Shown here: piece after piece, positions 19,861 to 29,275 of the stretch | How positions within the stretch are numbered: position 1 is the first letter of the stretch | Layout: every line of letters begins with the position of its first letter | NCBI GenBank assembly: GCA_002077045.2 | Contig: KZ111144.1 | Location: forward strand, 1,473,439-1,537,438 | Source: Rachicladosporium sp. CCFEE 5018 | Lineage: Eukaryota > Ascomycota > Dothideomycetes > Cladosporiales > Cladosporiaceae | Reading direction: 5' to 3' | DNA length: 64,000 bases | Position numbers and translations under genes: made by a program | Notes under the pieces: generated by a model | The model's database searches: none | The model's input: only the letters and a program-made list of their open reading frames with translations | Told to the model about the DNA's origin: nothing

Positions 19861-22782
19861 ATGGCTTTGCCAGTACGAAGTGTACCGAAGGCATTGAGCC
19901 CGAGACTGCTACGACCTGGAGTGCTCAAGCCGACAACGACTTGGCAAGCTCGCCAGATCGCTACTGCCGCCGCTGTAGAGCCTGTGGAGGCACCGCCGTA
20001 CCTACCATATGTCCTCCCACTGCCTCGGTCAGGTAGGGCAGCAGCCATCCGCGAAGCAAAGCCTTTCTCGGACTTCCTGACGGATACTCATGCCCGACAG
20101 CACGATTACCTCCGCATCTCTCTGACCGAGCGCTGTAACCTGCGATGTCTCTATTGCATGCCGGAGGAAGGGATCGATCTGTCACCAAACCGGGATCTTC
20201 TAACAACCGCTGAGATTGTCTATTTGAGCGCGCTGTTCGTGAACCAGGGCGTCACAAAGATCAGGCTTACAGGCGGCGAGCCAACGGTACGGAAGGATAT
20301 CGTGCCGTTGATGCACCAGATCGGGGCATTGCGGAAAGACGGGCTGAAGGAGCTAGCTTTGACGACAAATGGCATATCGCTACATCGGAAGCTAGACGAG
20401 ATGCTCAAAGCCGGTCTAACTGGAGTCAATATCTCCCTCGATACTCTGGATCCCTTCCAATTCCAGCTCCTCACGCGACGGCAAGGGTTCGCCGCAGTAA
20501 TGAAGAGTATCGATCGCGTGAAGGAGATGAACAGGCTAGGCGCAGGGATCAAGCTGAAGATCAACTGTGTCGTCATGCGCGGCTTGACTGACCATCAGAT
20601 TCTGCCATTCGTTGAGATGACGGAGAATGAGGAGGTGGAGGTGCGGTTTATTGAGTATATGCCATTCGGCGGCAATAAATGGAGTCAGAACAAGATGGTG
20701 AGCTATGCAGATATGCTTGATATTATCCGCGCGAAGTACCCGGAGTTTGGGAGGCTGAAAGACAGAAAGAGCGATACGAGCAAGACTTGGCAGGTTCCTG
20801 GGTTTGTGGGCAAGGTTGGATTCATTACGAGCATGACGCAGGACTTTTGCGGGAGCTGTAACAGATTGAGGATCACTTCGGATGGGAACCTCAAGGTCTG
20901 CTTGCATGGCGAGGCAGAAGTTAGTTTGCGGGATGTCTTGCGGAACAATAACGCAGGGAACCCGATGGACGGGGAAGCCTTCGAAGCTGTGCGAGAAATT
21001 GAGATGGCGCGGACTACTAGCACTGGCGCTCCGGGCGGCGACTCCTGGATGAGCAAGGAGCAGGAGCTGCTGGAGCTTATCGGAGCCGCAGTGAAGCGGA
21101 AGAAGGAAAGCCATGCCGATATGGGTGATTTGGAGAACATGAAGAATCGGCCCATGATCTTGATCGGTGGGTAGGTTACGCATCGCTTTTGCGATCACAC
21201 CACACGCGCCTGGACTCAGTTTTTGACTGACGACTGCACAGATGAGCATCTGAGATCAAGGGGCTTTTCTCAAAGTCCACAGCTGGACCGTGGAAGAACT
21301 TCGAACACACCCTGGTCGAGAGTCCCTCATCATCTACTTGCCCAGCCGCCAAATACACACATGCAACGGCGGCACTACTCGAGTGATGAAGGCCATGGCT
21401 TCGGCTTCCAGAGTCTGAGTAGCCTTTTTGGATCTACACCACCCAGAGGGCGATACAGTCGGCCCCGAGAACGAGAAGAGTCATCTGAGCGCTCTGAACC
21501 TCACGAGCCGCCGAGAGGCTTGCCAAGTGAAGAAAGGAAATCGAGTCAAATGCCCACGCCCTTCTTTGCTCCTGCGCCGCTACATGCGACTGCTGCTACT
21601 ACGTCCACGCTAGATCACAGCAGATCGGACGCACTCTTCATCGATAATAAGATGGGCTCCGTGTCCTTCCGCCTGGGCAAAGAAGCTGTCGGCTCCATCC
21701 GTCCGGTCTCGAGCGCAAATAACAAACTCCCATTGCGCGCGCCGGCGCCTGAACGAATCGTCGGTCCTCCAGCAAGATCGGTAGAGGCAGCCACAGCGAG
21801 GCCCGGCAGTGTTCCGACAGCTTATGCACTACCTGATGGTAAGAAGAGCATGAACAAGCTGCTTCGCAGGGCTAATGGTAAACGCCTTGATGGCCGGGAG
21901 CGGCGCGCGGTCTATCGTAGAATCGAGCGAATCGGGTCACCCAAACATAGCGGCGTACTGCGTTCTGCTGAACTCGAAGGGGATCGCAAACCCAATCCCT
22001 TTACTCAGGGACTGCAATCCGCAGTGAGATCCGGAGTCGAGATTGCGGATGCTGGCGATAATGCCTGGGGTCTCTCGCTGGACGACCTCAGCACCATCGA
22101 CAGCTTCACCGACCCCAATACCCAGTCAGCCTCTCAGAGCAACCCATCACCAACGGGCAGGTACTCTCGTCCCTCCGCTTCTTCCGCCTCCTCACCGCTT
22201 ACCCCTCCACCTGATCTAACCCACCTCACCTCCACAGGCGAAGCCCACATGGTCTCTGTCTCCGCCAAACTCGCTACAAACCGCACAGCCATAGCGCTCT
22301 CGACCATTCACTTCGCCTCGCCCCAAACCTACAACCTCCTAATCACCCACTCCGCGAAGAAAGGCGACGTCCTCGCCACAGCCCGGATCGCGGGAATCAT
22401 GGCCGCGAAACGCACCTCAGAGCTTATCCCGCTCTGCCATCCGCTGCTGATAAGCAAGGTGGAAGTCCTGCTCACGCCTTTACCGCCAGGAACCAGGAGT
22501 GGGCTGATGGAGAGGAACGAGCGCGGCGTCGTGGTCGTGCAAGCGCGAGTAGACTGCACGGGCACAACGGGCGTGGAGATGGAGGCGCTTACTGCCGTTA
22601 GTGTGGCGGGGTTGACGGTGTATGATATGCTGAAAGCTGTTGATCGGGGGATGAGGGTTGAAGAGACGAGGGTGGTGTATAAGAGTGGAGGGAAGAGTGG
22701 GGTGTTTGTTGATGAAGAGTGGCTTGAAGAGAACGGCGCAGGCTATCTGAGAGAGCAGGGTCTGGTGTTGCCCGAGAGGTGA
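19861..22782 (+). CDS. cnxABC: Molybdenum cofactor biosynthesis MoaA-MoaC fusion (CnxABC), complete
   Basis: Two exons, 19861-21166 and 21242-22782 (75-nt phase-1 intron GTGGGT...CACAG), 948 residues. The first 40 residues are rich in Arg, Ala, Ser and free of acidic residues, like a mitochondrial presequence. MoaA: radical-SAM cluster C92-x3-C96-x2-C99 (ERCNLRCLYCMPEEG), GGEPTVR, and the C-terminal cluster CGSCNRLRITSDGNLKVC. A roughly 320-residue Ser/Pro-rich linker follows, then MoaC (about residue 760 to the end) with KRTSELIPLCHPL and GVEMEALTA. MoaA rearranges GTP and MoaC forms cPMP, the first two steps of molybdenum cofactor synthesis, needed for nitrate reductase and similar enzymes. 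If the intron is retained, translation ends at 21172-21174 after MILIGG, i.e. with the double glycine normal for free-standing MoaA. It is convergent with the VPS3-like gene. Confidence 0.95.
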
Positions 22783-22872
22783 GGGATAGGGTGAGGTTGT
22801 GAATGCGATGGTGATCGCACTGGGTTGTAGATGTGTATATAGTAGTATATCTCGCCCACACGCGGGTCTCAT

Positions 22873-25800
22873 TCAACCATGTGCTTCGACGTCCACTGCC
22901 CCTTCCTCACCAGTCTGGCCGACATCTCGCACAACCACGGCGCCCACCTCCCTGATCTTCTCCCCTGCCTCATAGCTCACCCGCAGTTCCCGCGCTCCCC
23001 ACAGCTGCCTCTGCAACCCCACCTCCCGTCCCTCACTTACCAGCCCTCGCAACTTCCCCACCAAGAACGGCCCAAGAAGCCGTACACTCCAATCTCCATC
23101 CACTTCCTCCAGCACCGCCTCCAACTCGAAGAACCCGCCAAATCGCTCGAGGAGCTCGGAGCTGCGATCAAGTCGTGCTGGCAATGGTAAAGCGAGGAAG
23201 TGATGCAGAAGGAGCGTGAAGAGCGAGGATTGTGTGGAATGAGGTGGTGGCGTTAGCGAAGCGGAGTTGAGGGGCCGTGGTGAGAAAAGGTAAGCGGGCG
23301 AGGCGTGAAGGCAGTAGGAGATCGCTGTGTCGTAGTCGCCTAGCATGTGCGTGAGGAGCTGCAGTGCGGTGTCGTGATCACCCGTCAGCGCGTGGAGGAC
23401 GATTGTCTCCGGGACGAGGAGGTCAGCGTGAGGACCCAGCTTCGCTCGGAGCGAGGAGAGGTCCGCGTCTGCCGGGTCAGCGGAGGAGAGGAGTTGTAAG
23501 AGGCGGGTGCGATTCGACATAAAGTCCGAGTGCTCGACACTGCTGTTGTCGGCGAAGAATTGGGTGTAGGTCGGTTTTGGGGGATCGAGAGCACGGTAGG
23601 TCTCATAATTATCGTGAAGGGTCTCTTTGAGATCAGGCGAGGCTTCCAGCGCGGCTAGCACAGCCGTGAGGTAGTAATACAAGAGCTCGCTGCCATACTC
23701 AGCCTTGTGCCGCGCGAAGACGAGGTGCTCAAGGTACTCTTTCACAGCGCTTGGCGCTTTTTCTCGTAGCAGGGCAACTGTGTCTTGATGCGAGAACTTC
23801 ACGCGCCCATGTTCATCAGCGAAGACTTGCACGCCCAGCTTCGGATTGCGCTGGGCCAGCCAGGTGCCGTACTTTGTTACCAGATCTCTATCGCGGATCT
23901 TGGACAAGTAGCGCCGCATGTCCTGCTCGCCTTCGATCATCTCACCGCCTGCATCGTGAGCGCCTTCGAGGATCTGCTGCCAGGTCTCGAGAACTTGAGG
24001 TGTCAGCTTGCGTGACTGGTAGAGGCGGCTGAGAAGGTGCAGGCGGCGGAAAGATCTGAACAGTTCCACAGCTCGAGGGAAGCAGTCCACGCCTTTATCG
24101 ACTACATCATTCAGCTCTGCTCTGATCGAATTCAGAGTCGCTGGTCCGCGAGGGGAGTGCTGATCGAGTAGTAACAGAATGTGCAGCAGCGCGGCATCGA
24201 CCGTCTGGAACACCGCGACCTCGTCCGCGACACTGCCAAAGCCCTTCTTCGCGCGCCAGTGCAGCAAATACCGCTTCAGCACTTGAAGCAGATTATCGCC
24301 GTACGGCCCTCGAGTGTGTTGGCTTTGTGATTCTGGCTCCGTGGCCTGTCGCAGCAGGTAGACCGTATCGCGCAGCCCTTGTGGCGTCCATATGCCTTCT
24401 GTGCCTTCCTGCACCTCGACTGACAAGGATACCATGAGCGACAAGAGTATGCGAGGATCGATCTCGCCTTCTACAAGTGCTTCGCTAGCAGCACACTTGT
24501 CGGTCTCGTATGCGATTGTGTCGCTCGCTGTCGTCAGTAGCACGCTGCAAAAGAGTAGCAGTGAAGCTTTCTGCCGTATGTACGTAAAGGTAACGAATTC
24601 GAGCTCGCTGCGAGCGTCTTCGCCGCGGATATCGTTGAGCACCATGCGAACAGCCTTCACATCGATCGAGATGCGCTCGCTGCTTGCATTGGTCGCCTGT
24701 TCGAGCCTGGCGTCCAGACGTGATGCTATCGTACTGCGGACAACCCACTGCACCTGCGACGCAGAGAACAGGATGATGGCTGCTTGGACGTGTGCGAAAC
24801 GGCTCGCAAAGACATCTTCTTCGTCGTTGCGCTTGGTCTCTGCATCGCTCACCTGAGCATCTCTGGGGTGCAGGTGTAGTCTGCGCGACCGAAGCATATG
24901 GCTAGTGCTGCTCATGGTCAGCTCAACGGATGTCTTCACCTTGCGCAGTCCAACACCAGAAATGCCAGCGCTTGTTTCAGCGTCTTCGATCCGTATCCAA
25001 GCCCTTGACTGATGTGCTTCGCTCGGGCCCACGTCCCAGCGCTGTATCTCAACCGCAGATACTGAAGCACCATCAAAGCAACGCTGCACCAGAGCAAGAG
25101 CGTAACCCTCGTGGCTACCATCAACGCCCGTTGCATCTGCAGCTTCTACGTCTCCACCGTCGAAGACGAGCGAGCGCGGATATGTGGTAAACTCAATAGT
25201 ACCTCTTACAACGTCTCCATCCAAGTTCACGAACATACCTACACCGGGATCGTTCGCTTTCGTGCCAGTGGTAAGCAGGAACTCGGTACCTGTAGGCGAA
25301 GCAATGTGAGGCAGCAGTGGTCTCGCAGCCGGGACCTCGACAGCCGGCTCTGGCGAAGCACCTGCTATAGTCTCCACCTTTGCCGGACTCCGAACTCGGC
25401 TCGGAGAGATCGCAGGTGATGTTTTCGTCTGCGAGGAAGTACGTGCCGGCCACGGCGAAGAGCTATCTTTACTCTTCAGCTCAGCGCCCAGACTGACATT
25501 CCGCTCATGCCTTCCGAGTCTGATAGGAGACGAGCCTGACACACTCCGCGAATGTCCATGCTGGGCGCCACTCAGCAGCTCGAGCGATGCTCTCGTCCTC
25601 TCGGGCAGCTGCCTGACCTCACTGTTCGACGAAATCGGGAACAGATCGATTTTGGCCTCGTTCACCACATCGAGCAGCGAGTATGATGACCCGTCGGCTA
25701 CACAAGCCAGGTTTCCCCTCCTAGCCAAAGCCCTCACACCGCCCAACTCAATGTCCCTGATCTTCCTCGCCTCATCTCCAATCCTGATCAACCTCAATCG

Positions 25801-26307
25801 TAGCCTGAGACAAATCACAATCGCAGTTCCACTTCCCTTCCCCTGCTGCTCCCCTTCGACCTCATTGAGATCAAGTCCACCAACCCACGTACATCCAGCC
25901 TGCTTGATCTTGCCTCCAAATGCTGGGCTCAGCTCAGGTAGAGTGTAGAAACTCAGCGTCGCATTGCACAACACACATGCCTTGCCCGCATCAGGCAGGA
26001 GCAAAATCTGCTTCACGCCTTCATCCTCTGCTTCCTGCACAATGCTATAAGGCGGCTGTAATCGAGACGCAATGATCCATGTTAGCTCTCCTGGTGCGTC
26101 GCCGGGTATGGAGACGTAGTGCAGGAGCTCGCCCGCCGAGGTACCGATGTAAAGATTTCCATTCCAGTGCTCTACAGTCGTGATGTGGATTATGGCATCG
26201 GAGTCCGGTTCGGAGAGGGGGATGGAGGAGAGAAGCGGGTGGAGGGTGTAGGGTGCGGTGAGGTCGATTAGGGTGGAGGGTGAAGTGGAGGAGGAAGACG
26301 AGGACAT
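22873..26307 (-). CDS. vps3: VPS3/TGFBRAP1-like CORVET subunit, copy 2
   Basis: Intronless, 1144 residues, same domain order as the copy at 943-4380: CNH-like N-terminus, Ser/Pro-rich insert, helical-repeat C-terminus. Changes between the copies are scattered single residues, with one small length change near the N-terminus (ADPDADAEVH against EPDSDAIIH), and no stop codon or frameshift in either copy. Substitutions look like ordinary allelic or homeologue divergence. If the two are alleles of one locus only one gene exists per haploid genome. It shares a short bidirectional promoter with COY1 and its stop lies 90 bp from that of cnxABC, so the transcripts probably overlap at their 3' ends. 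Confidence 0.72.
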   Translation of the reverse strand: MSSSSSSTSPSTLIDLTAPYTLHPLLSSIPLSEPDSDAIIHITTVEHWNGNLYIGTSAGELLHYVSIPGDAPGELTWIIASRLQPPYSIVQEAEDEGVKQILLLPDAGKACVLCNATLSFYTLPELSPAFGGKIKQAGCTWVGGLDLNEVEGEQQGKGSGTAIVICLRLRLRLIRIGDEARKIRDIELGGVRALARRGNLACVADGSSYSLLDVVNEAKIDLFPISSNSEVRQLPERTRASLELLSGAQHGHSRSVSGSSPIRLGRHERNVSLGAELKSKDSSSPWPARTSSQTKTSPAISPSRVRSPAKVETIAGASPEPAVEVPAARPLLPHIASPTGTEFLLTTGTKANDPGVGMFVNLDGDVVRGTIEFTTYPRSLVFDGGDVEAADATGVDGSHEGYALALVQRCFDGASVSAVEIQRWDVGPSEAHQSRAWIRIEDAETSAGISGVGLRKVKTSVELTMSSTSHMLRSRRLHLHPRDAQVSDAETKRNDEEDVFASRFAHVQAAIILFSASQVQWVVRSTIASRLDARLEQATNASSERISIDVKAVRMVLNDIRGEDARSELEFVTFTYIRQKASLLLFCSVLLTTASDTIAYETDKCAASEALVEGEIDPRILLSLMVSLSVEVQEGTEGIWTPQGLRDTVYLLRQATEPESQSQHTRGPYGDNLLQVLKRYLLHWRAKKGFGSVADEVAVFQTVDAALLHILLLLDQHSPRGPATLNSIRAELNDVVDKGVDCFPRAVELFRSFRRLHLLSRLYQSRKLTPQVLETWQQILEGAHDAGGEMIEGEQDMRRYLSKIRDRDLVTKYGTWLAQRNPKLGVQVFADEHGRVKFSHQDTVALLREKAPSAVKEYLEHLVFARHKAEYGSELLYYYLTAVLAALEASPDLKETLHDNYETYRALDPPKPTYTQFFADNSSVEHSDFMSNRTRLLQLLSSADPADADLSSLRAKLGPHADLLVPETIVLHALTGDHDTALQLLTHMLGDYDTAISYCLHASPAYLFSPRPLNSASLTPPPHSTQSSLFTLLLHHFLALPLPARLDRSSELLERFGGFFELEAVLEEVDGDWSVRLLGPFLVGKLRGLVSEGREVGLQRQLWGARELRVSYEAGEKIREVGAVVVRDVGQTGEEGAVDVEAHG

Positions 26308-26506
26308 CGCTGGTCAGGCGGGGAGGGCATCGTGGTGGCCTGCCAGCATAAAGATGAGAGACTTTGCGTAGGCAATGTAGGGTATGGGCAGTTCAGGCAG
26401 GCTTGCGTTCAACGAAGGCCATACCCTAACCCTTACCTCCGAGGCACCTCGCTGTCCCCTACACTACCCCCATCTGCCACCTTTCTTCGACATTGCATGC
26501 GCCGGC
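26308..26506. promoter_or_regulatory. Bidirectional promoter VPS3/COY1 with telomere-like box, copy 2
   Basis: 199 bp between divergent start codons. The box TACCCTAACCCTTACC (26422-26437) is kept exactly as in copy 1 while the bases before it differ (GAAGT against GGCCA), which suggests constraint on the box. Confidence 0.5.
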
Positions 26507-29275
26507 ATGGCTACGATTAACGGCGACGACACCACCACCGCCGGCGCCCTCGCCGGCGCGAACGGTGACCATCCGCCTCCTGAAACGACCACCACCCCCA
26601 AGCCGTCCACCTTTCAAACCGCAGTCAGTGCCTGGCGCACGCTGTCCCTCTCCACTCTTCTACCCACTCTCGACACTGCCGCCCAGTCCCTCCAAACGCA
26701 TCAACGTACAGCTCTCCTCCAACGCAAAGATCTCGCCCAACGCACGAAAGACTTCCGCAAACTCCCAGACGAAGCCAAATTGACAGAGTTCAAGGACCTG
26801 CTTAAGCACTACCAGAGCTATGTCGACCTACTCACCGAGCAGGGCAAGGATGCTGCAGGAGCATTCATGAGAGTCTATACACCGCTCTCTGACGTACCAG
26901 ACCCATGGCCTTTGCTCGAGGCGGCTGTGGATGCTGTTGGGGTTGTGGAGGAAGTATTGCCGAGGGCCGAGGGCGAGAGGGAAGACTTGAGACGAAGATG
27001 TGAGGAGTTGGAAGCTAGAGCTGAAGAGTCTGAGCGGGAGGCTGAGAGGGAAAGGGAATGGAAGGAAATTGCGGAAGGGGAGGTAGAGAAGAAGGTCAAG
27101 GAGGTGGAGGAAGGGTGGCAGGCTGTGTTGAGGGAGAAGGAGGACAATTGGACGGCGAAGGAGAGCAGTCTGCAGGAGAAANNNNNNNNNNNNNNNNNNN
27201 NNNNNNNNNNNNNNNNNNNNNNNNNNNNNNNNNNNNNNNNNNNNNNNNNNNNNNNNNNNNNNNNNNNNNNNNNNNNNNNNNCCCTCCAAACGCATCAACG
27301 TACAGCTCTCCTCCAACGCAAAGATCTCGCCCAACGCACGAAAGACTTCCGCAAACTCCCAGACGAAGCCAAATTGACAGAATTCAAAGACTTGCTCAAG
27401 CACTACCAGAGCTATGTCGACCTACTCACCGAGCAGGGCAAGGATGCTGCAGGAGCATTCATGAGAGTCTATACACCGCTCTCTGACGTACCAGACCCAT
27501 GGCCTTTGCTCGAGGCGGCTGTGGATGCTGTTGGGGTTGTGGAGGAAGTATTGCCGAGGGCCGAGGGCGAGAGGGAAGACTTGAGACGAAGATGTGAGGA
27601 GTTGGAAGCTAGAGCTGAAGAGTCTGAGCGGGAGGCTGAGAGGGAAAGGGAATGGAAGGAAATTGCGGAAGGGGAGGTAGAGAAGAAGGTCAAGGAGGTG
27701 GAGGAAGGGTGGCAGGCTGTGTTGAGGGAGAAGGAGGACAATTGGACGGCGAAGGAGAGCAGTCTGCAGGAGAAAATGGAGAGCCAGGAAAGGCTGCTCA
27801 AAGAGCTCAAGGCGAGCTATGATGTTTCGCAGAGGCTGGAGGAGTCTGGGGAGGAGAGGGAGGAAGGTGGCAGCAGTACAGTTTCCGCTGCTGAACTTGA
27901 GCTGGCGCACTCGGAGTTGGAGCGTACGCATGCACGGTTAGCGGAAGTGGAAGTAAGGAATGAGCAGATGCGCGTGGAGCTGGCCCAATCTGCCAGTCAC
28001 TCGTCTTCGCGTAGCACAGCCCTTGAGGATGAGCCCGCATTCTTGCGACTGCGGTCCGAGAACTCATCGCTCATTCGCAGACTCGACGGAGCGCGTCACG
28101 AGAAAGACGCCGAAAAGACAACTCTCGAACAACGGCAGCGCACCCTTGAGAAAGAAGTCCAAGCTCTAAAGGCTGATCGCGAAACCCTCCAAAGTCGATC
28201 AGCTAAGTACGCCGACTACGACGAGCTGAAGCGTGAGCTCGACATGTTGCGCTCGATTGAGTTCGCGACAGGTGATGAAGACGACGAAGACAACACAGAA
28301 GCCGCCCCGAACTCGACCCTCGAATCGCTCCTCATAGCCCGCAACAAGAAGCTCTCCTCGGACCTCACAGACCTCCGAAACGCCCACAACTCGATGCAGA
28401 AGTCTCTCGAGCAATTACAAGTCTCCCTCGCATCCGCGGAGACCGAGCTCGACTCCTCTCGCAAACTCAACGCAACGCTCGAGAGCGACCTACAGAAGAC
28501 ACAGCAGGAGGCGTCGAATGCCTTCGAGACAATGTCCGTAGCAGGCACCTACACCTCCCGCTACGCACCCACAAACACCCGCACGCTCTACGGCAGCACC
28601 AGCCGGCGCGCCAACAATCCCTCCCCCACAAGCTCAATTATAGGCGGCTTCGACCCCTCAGGCCACTCCTCCCCTCGCCCCGGCACGGGGACGCTGGACT
28701 CCTTGCGAGCCGCCGAAGCACCCCAAAACACCGGTATCCTCCCCATGGTAACCGCGCAACGCGACCGCTTCAAAACCAAGCTCAGCGAAATCGAAACAGA
28801 GCTCGCAAAACAATACGCCCTCGTCTCCTCCCTGCGGGAAGAAATCTCCGCCCTACAACGCGATAATCTAGCCCTCTACGAAAAGACCCGCTACGTCTCG
28901 GCCTATAACCGCTCTCCCAACCCTGCCTCATCCTCCGCAACAGGGAGTGAGGATAAATACGCCCGCTCCTATGAGTCCTCCCTTACCCTACCATCAAGCT
29001 CGCCTTTCACGGCCTGGCGCGGTAGGGAATCAGCGCGGGTTATGAAGAGGATGTCAGCGCCTGAACGGGCGTTGGTTAGGCTAATGAGGTTTGTGGTGCA
29101 GACTAGGGTTAGTAGGAATTTGGTTGGGGGCTATCTGCTGGTGTTGCATGGGTTGGTGTTTTGGATGTTGATTATTGGGACTGGGGCTGCGACGCATGGA
29201 AGTGCGACTGGGAGTGCCATGACAGGGGCTGGAGGGACCACGTGGGAGAGGGAGGGGTTCGAGGGGGGTGGATAG
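26507..29275 (+). CDS. coy1: COY1/CASP-type Golgi golgin, copy 2/composite, with internal assembly duplication
   Basis: Start ATG 26507 (MATINGDDTTTAG). The frame stays open through a 100-N gap only because the repeated segment offset is 594 bp, a multiple of three: 26688-27181 occurs again as 27282-27775. Removing one copy and the N run leaves about 724 residues, normal for CASP/Coy1. Long heptad-rich coiled coil from about residue 100 to 480, then a Ser/Thr-rich stretch. The CASP_C region carries the conserved SAPERALVRLMRFVVQTRVS, followed by a single membrane anchor (GGYLLVLHGLVFWMLIIG) near the C-terminus and a short Gly-rich tail. Coy1 sits in Golgi membranes by this tail and binds SNAREs and COG in retrograde transport. 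The sequence before the gap is haplotype B; after the gap it matches haplotype A (copy 1). Confidence 0.88.
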   Translation: MATINGDDTTTAGALAGANGDHPPPETTTTPKPSTFQTAVSAWRTLSLSTLLPTLDTAAQSLQTHQRTALLQRKDLAQRTKDFRKLPDEAKLTEFKDLLKHYQSYVDLLTEQGKDAAGAFMRVYTPLSDVPDPWPLLEAAVDAVGVVEEVLPRAEGEREDLRRRCEELEARAEESEREAEREREWKEIAEGEVEKKVKEVEEGWQAVLREKEDNWTAKESSLQEKXXXXXXXXXXXXXXXXXXXXXXXXXXXXXXXXXXLQTHQRTALLQRKDLAQRTKDFRKLPDEAKLTEFKDLLKHYQSYVDLLTEQGKDAAGAFMRVYTPLSDVPDPWPLLEAAVDAVGVVEEVLPRAEGEREDLRRRCEELEARAEESEREAEREREWKEIAEGEVEKKVKEVEEGWQAVLREKEDNWTAKESSLQEKMESQERLLKELKASYDVSQRLEESGEEREEGGSSTVSAAELELAHSELERTHARLAEVEVRNEQMRVELAQSASHSSSRSTALEDEPAFLRLRSENSSLIRRLDGARHEKDAEKTTLEQRQRTLEKEVQALKADRETLQSRSAKYADYDELKRELDMLRSIEFATGDEDDEDNTEAAPNSTLESLLIARNKKLSSDLTDLRNAHNSMQKSLEQLQVSLASAETELDSSRKLNATLESDLQKTQQEASNAFETMSVAGTYTSRYAPTNTRTLYGSTSRRANNPSPTSSIIGGFDPSGHSSPRPGTGTLDSLRAAEAPQNTGILPMVTAQRDRFKTKLSEIETELAKQYALVSSLREEISALQRDNLALYEKTRYVSAYNRSPNPASSSATGSEDKYARSYESSLTLPSSSPFTAWRGRESARVMKRMSAPERALVRLMRFVVQTRVSRNLVGGYLLVLHGLVFWMLIIGTGAATHGSATGSAMTGAGGTTWEREGFEGGG
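26688..27181 (+). repeat. COY1 494-bp segment, before gap
   Basis: Repeats as 27282-27775. A few substitutions near 26787-26803 (GAGTTCAAGGACCTGCTTAA here) and then identity to the gap. Confidence 0.97.
27182..27281. other. Assembly gap (100 N) inside COY1
   Basis: 100 N with the same 494-bp COY1 segment on each side, so no sequence is really missing: the flanking sequences overlap and were not merged. Confidence 0.99.
27282..27775 (+). repeat. COY1 494-bp segment, after gap
   Basis: Same segment as before the gap, but with the bases of block A copy 1 (GAATTCAAAGACTTGCTCAA). Its first 216 bp are identical to 4753-4968. Confidence 0.97.

Larger units (their letters stand above)
21936..26903 (+). 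repeat. Duplicated block A, copy 2
   Basis: Partner of 1-4968; similarity ends where copy 1 meets its N gap, not at a sequence junction. Confidence 0.95.

Noticed and set aside
1..27181. True tandem duplication of the cnxABC-VPS3-COY1 segment
   Set aside because: The copy borders coincide with N gaps and the phase of the flanking bases points to two interleaved haplotypes.
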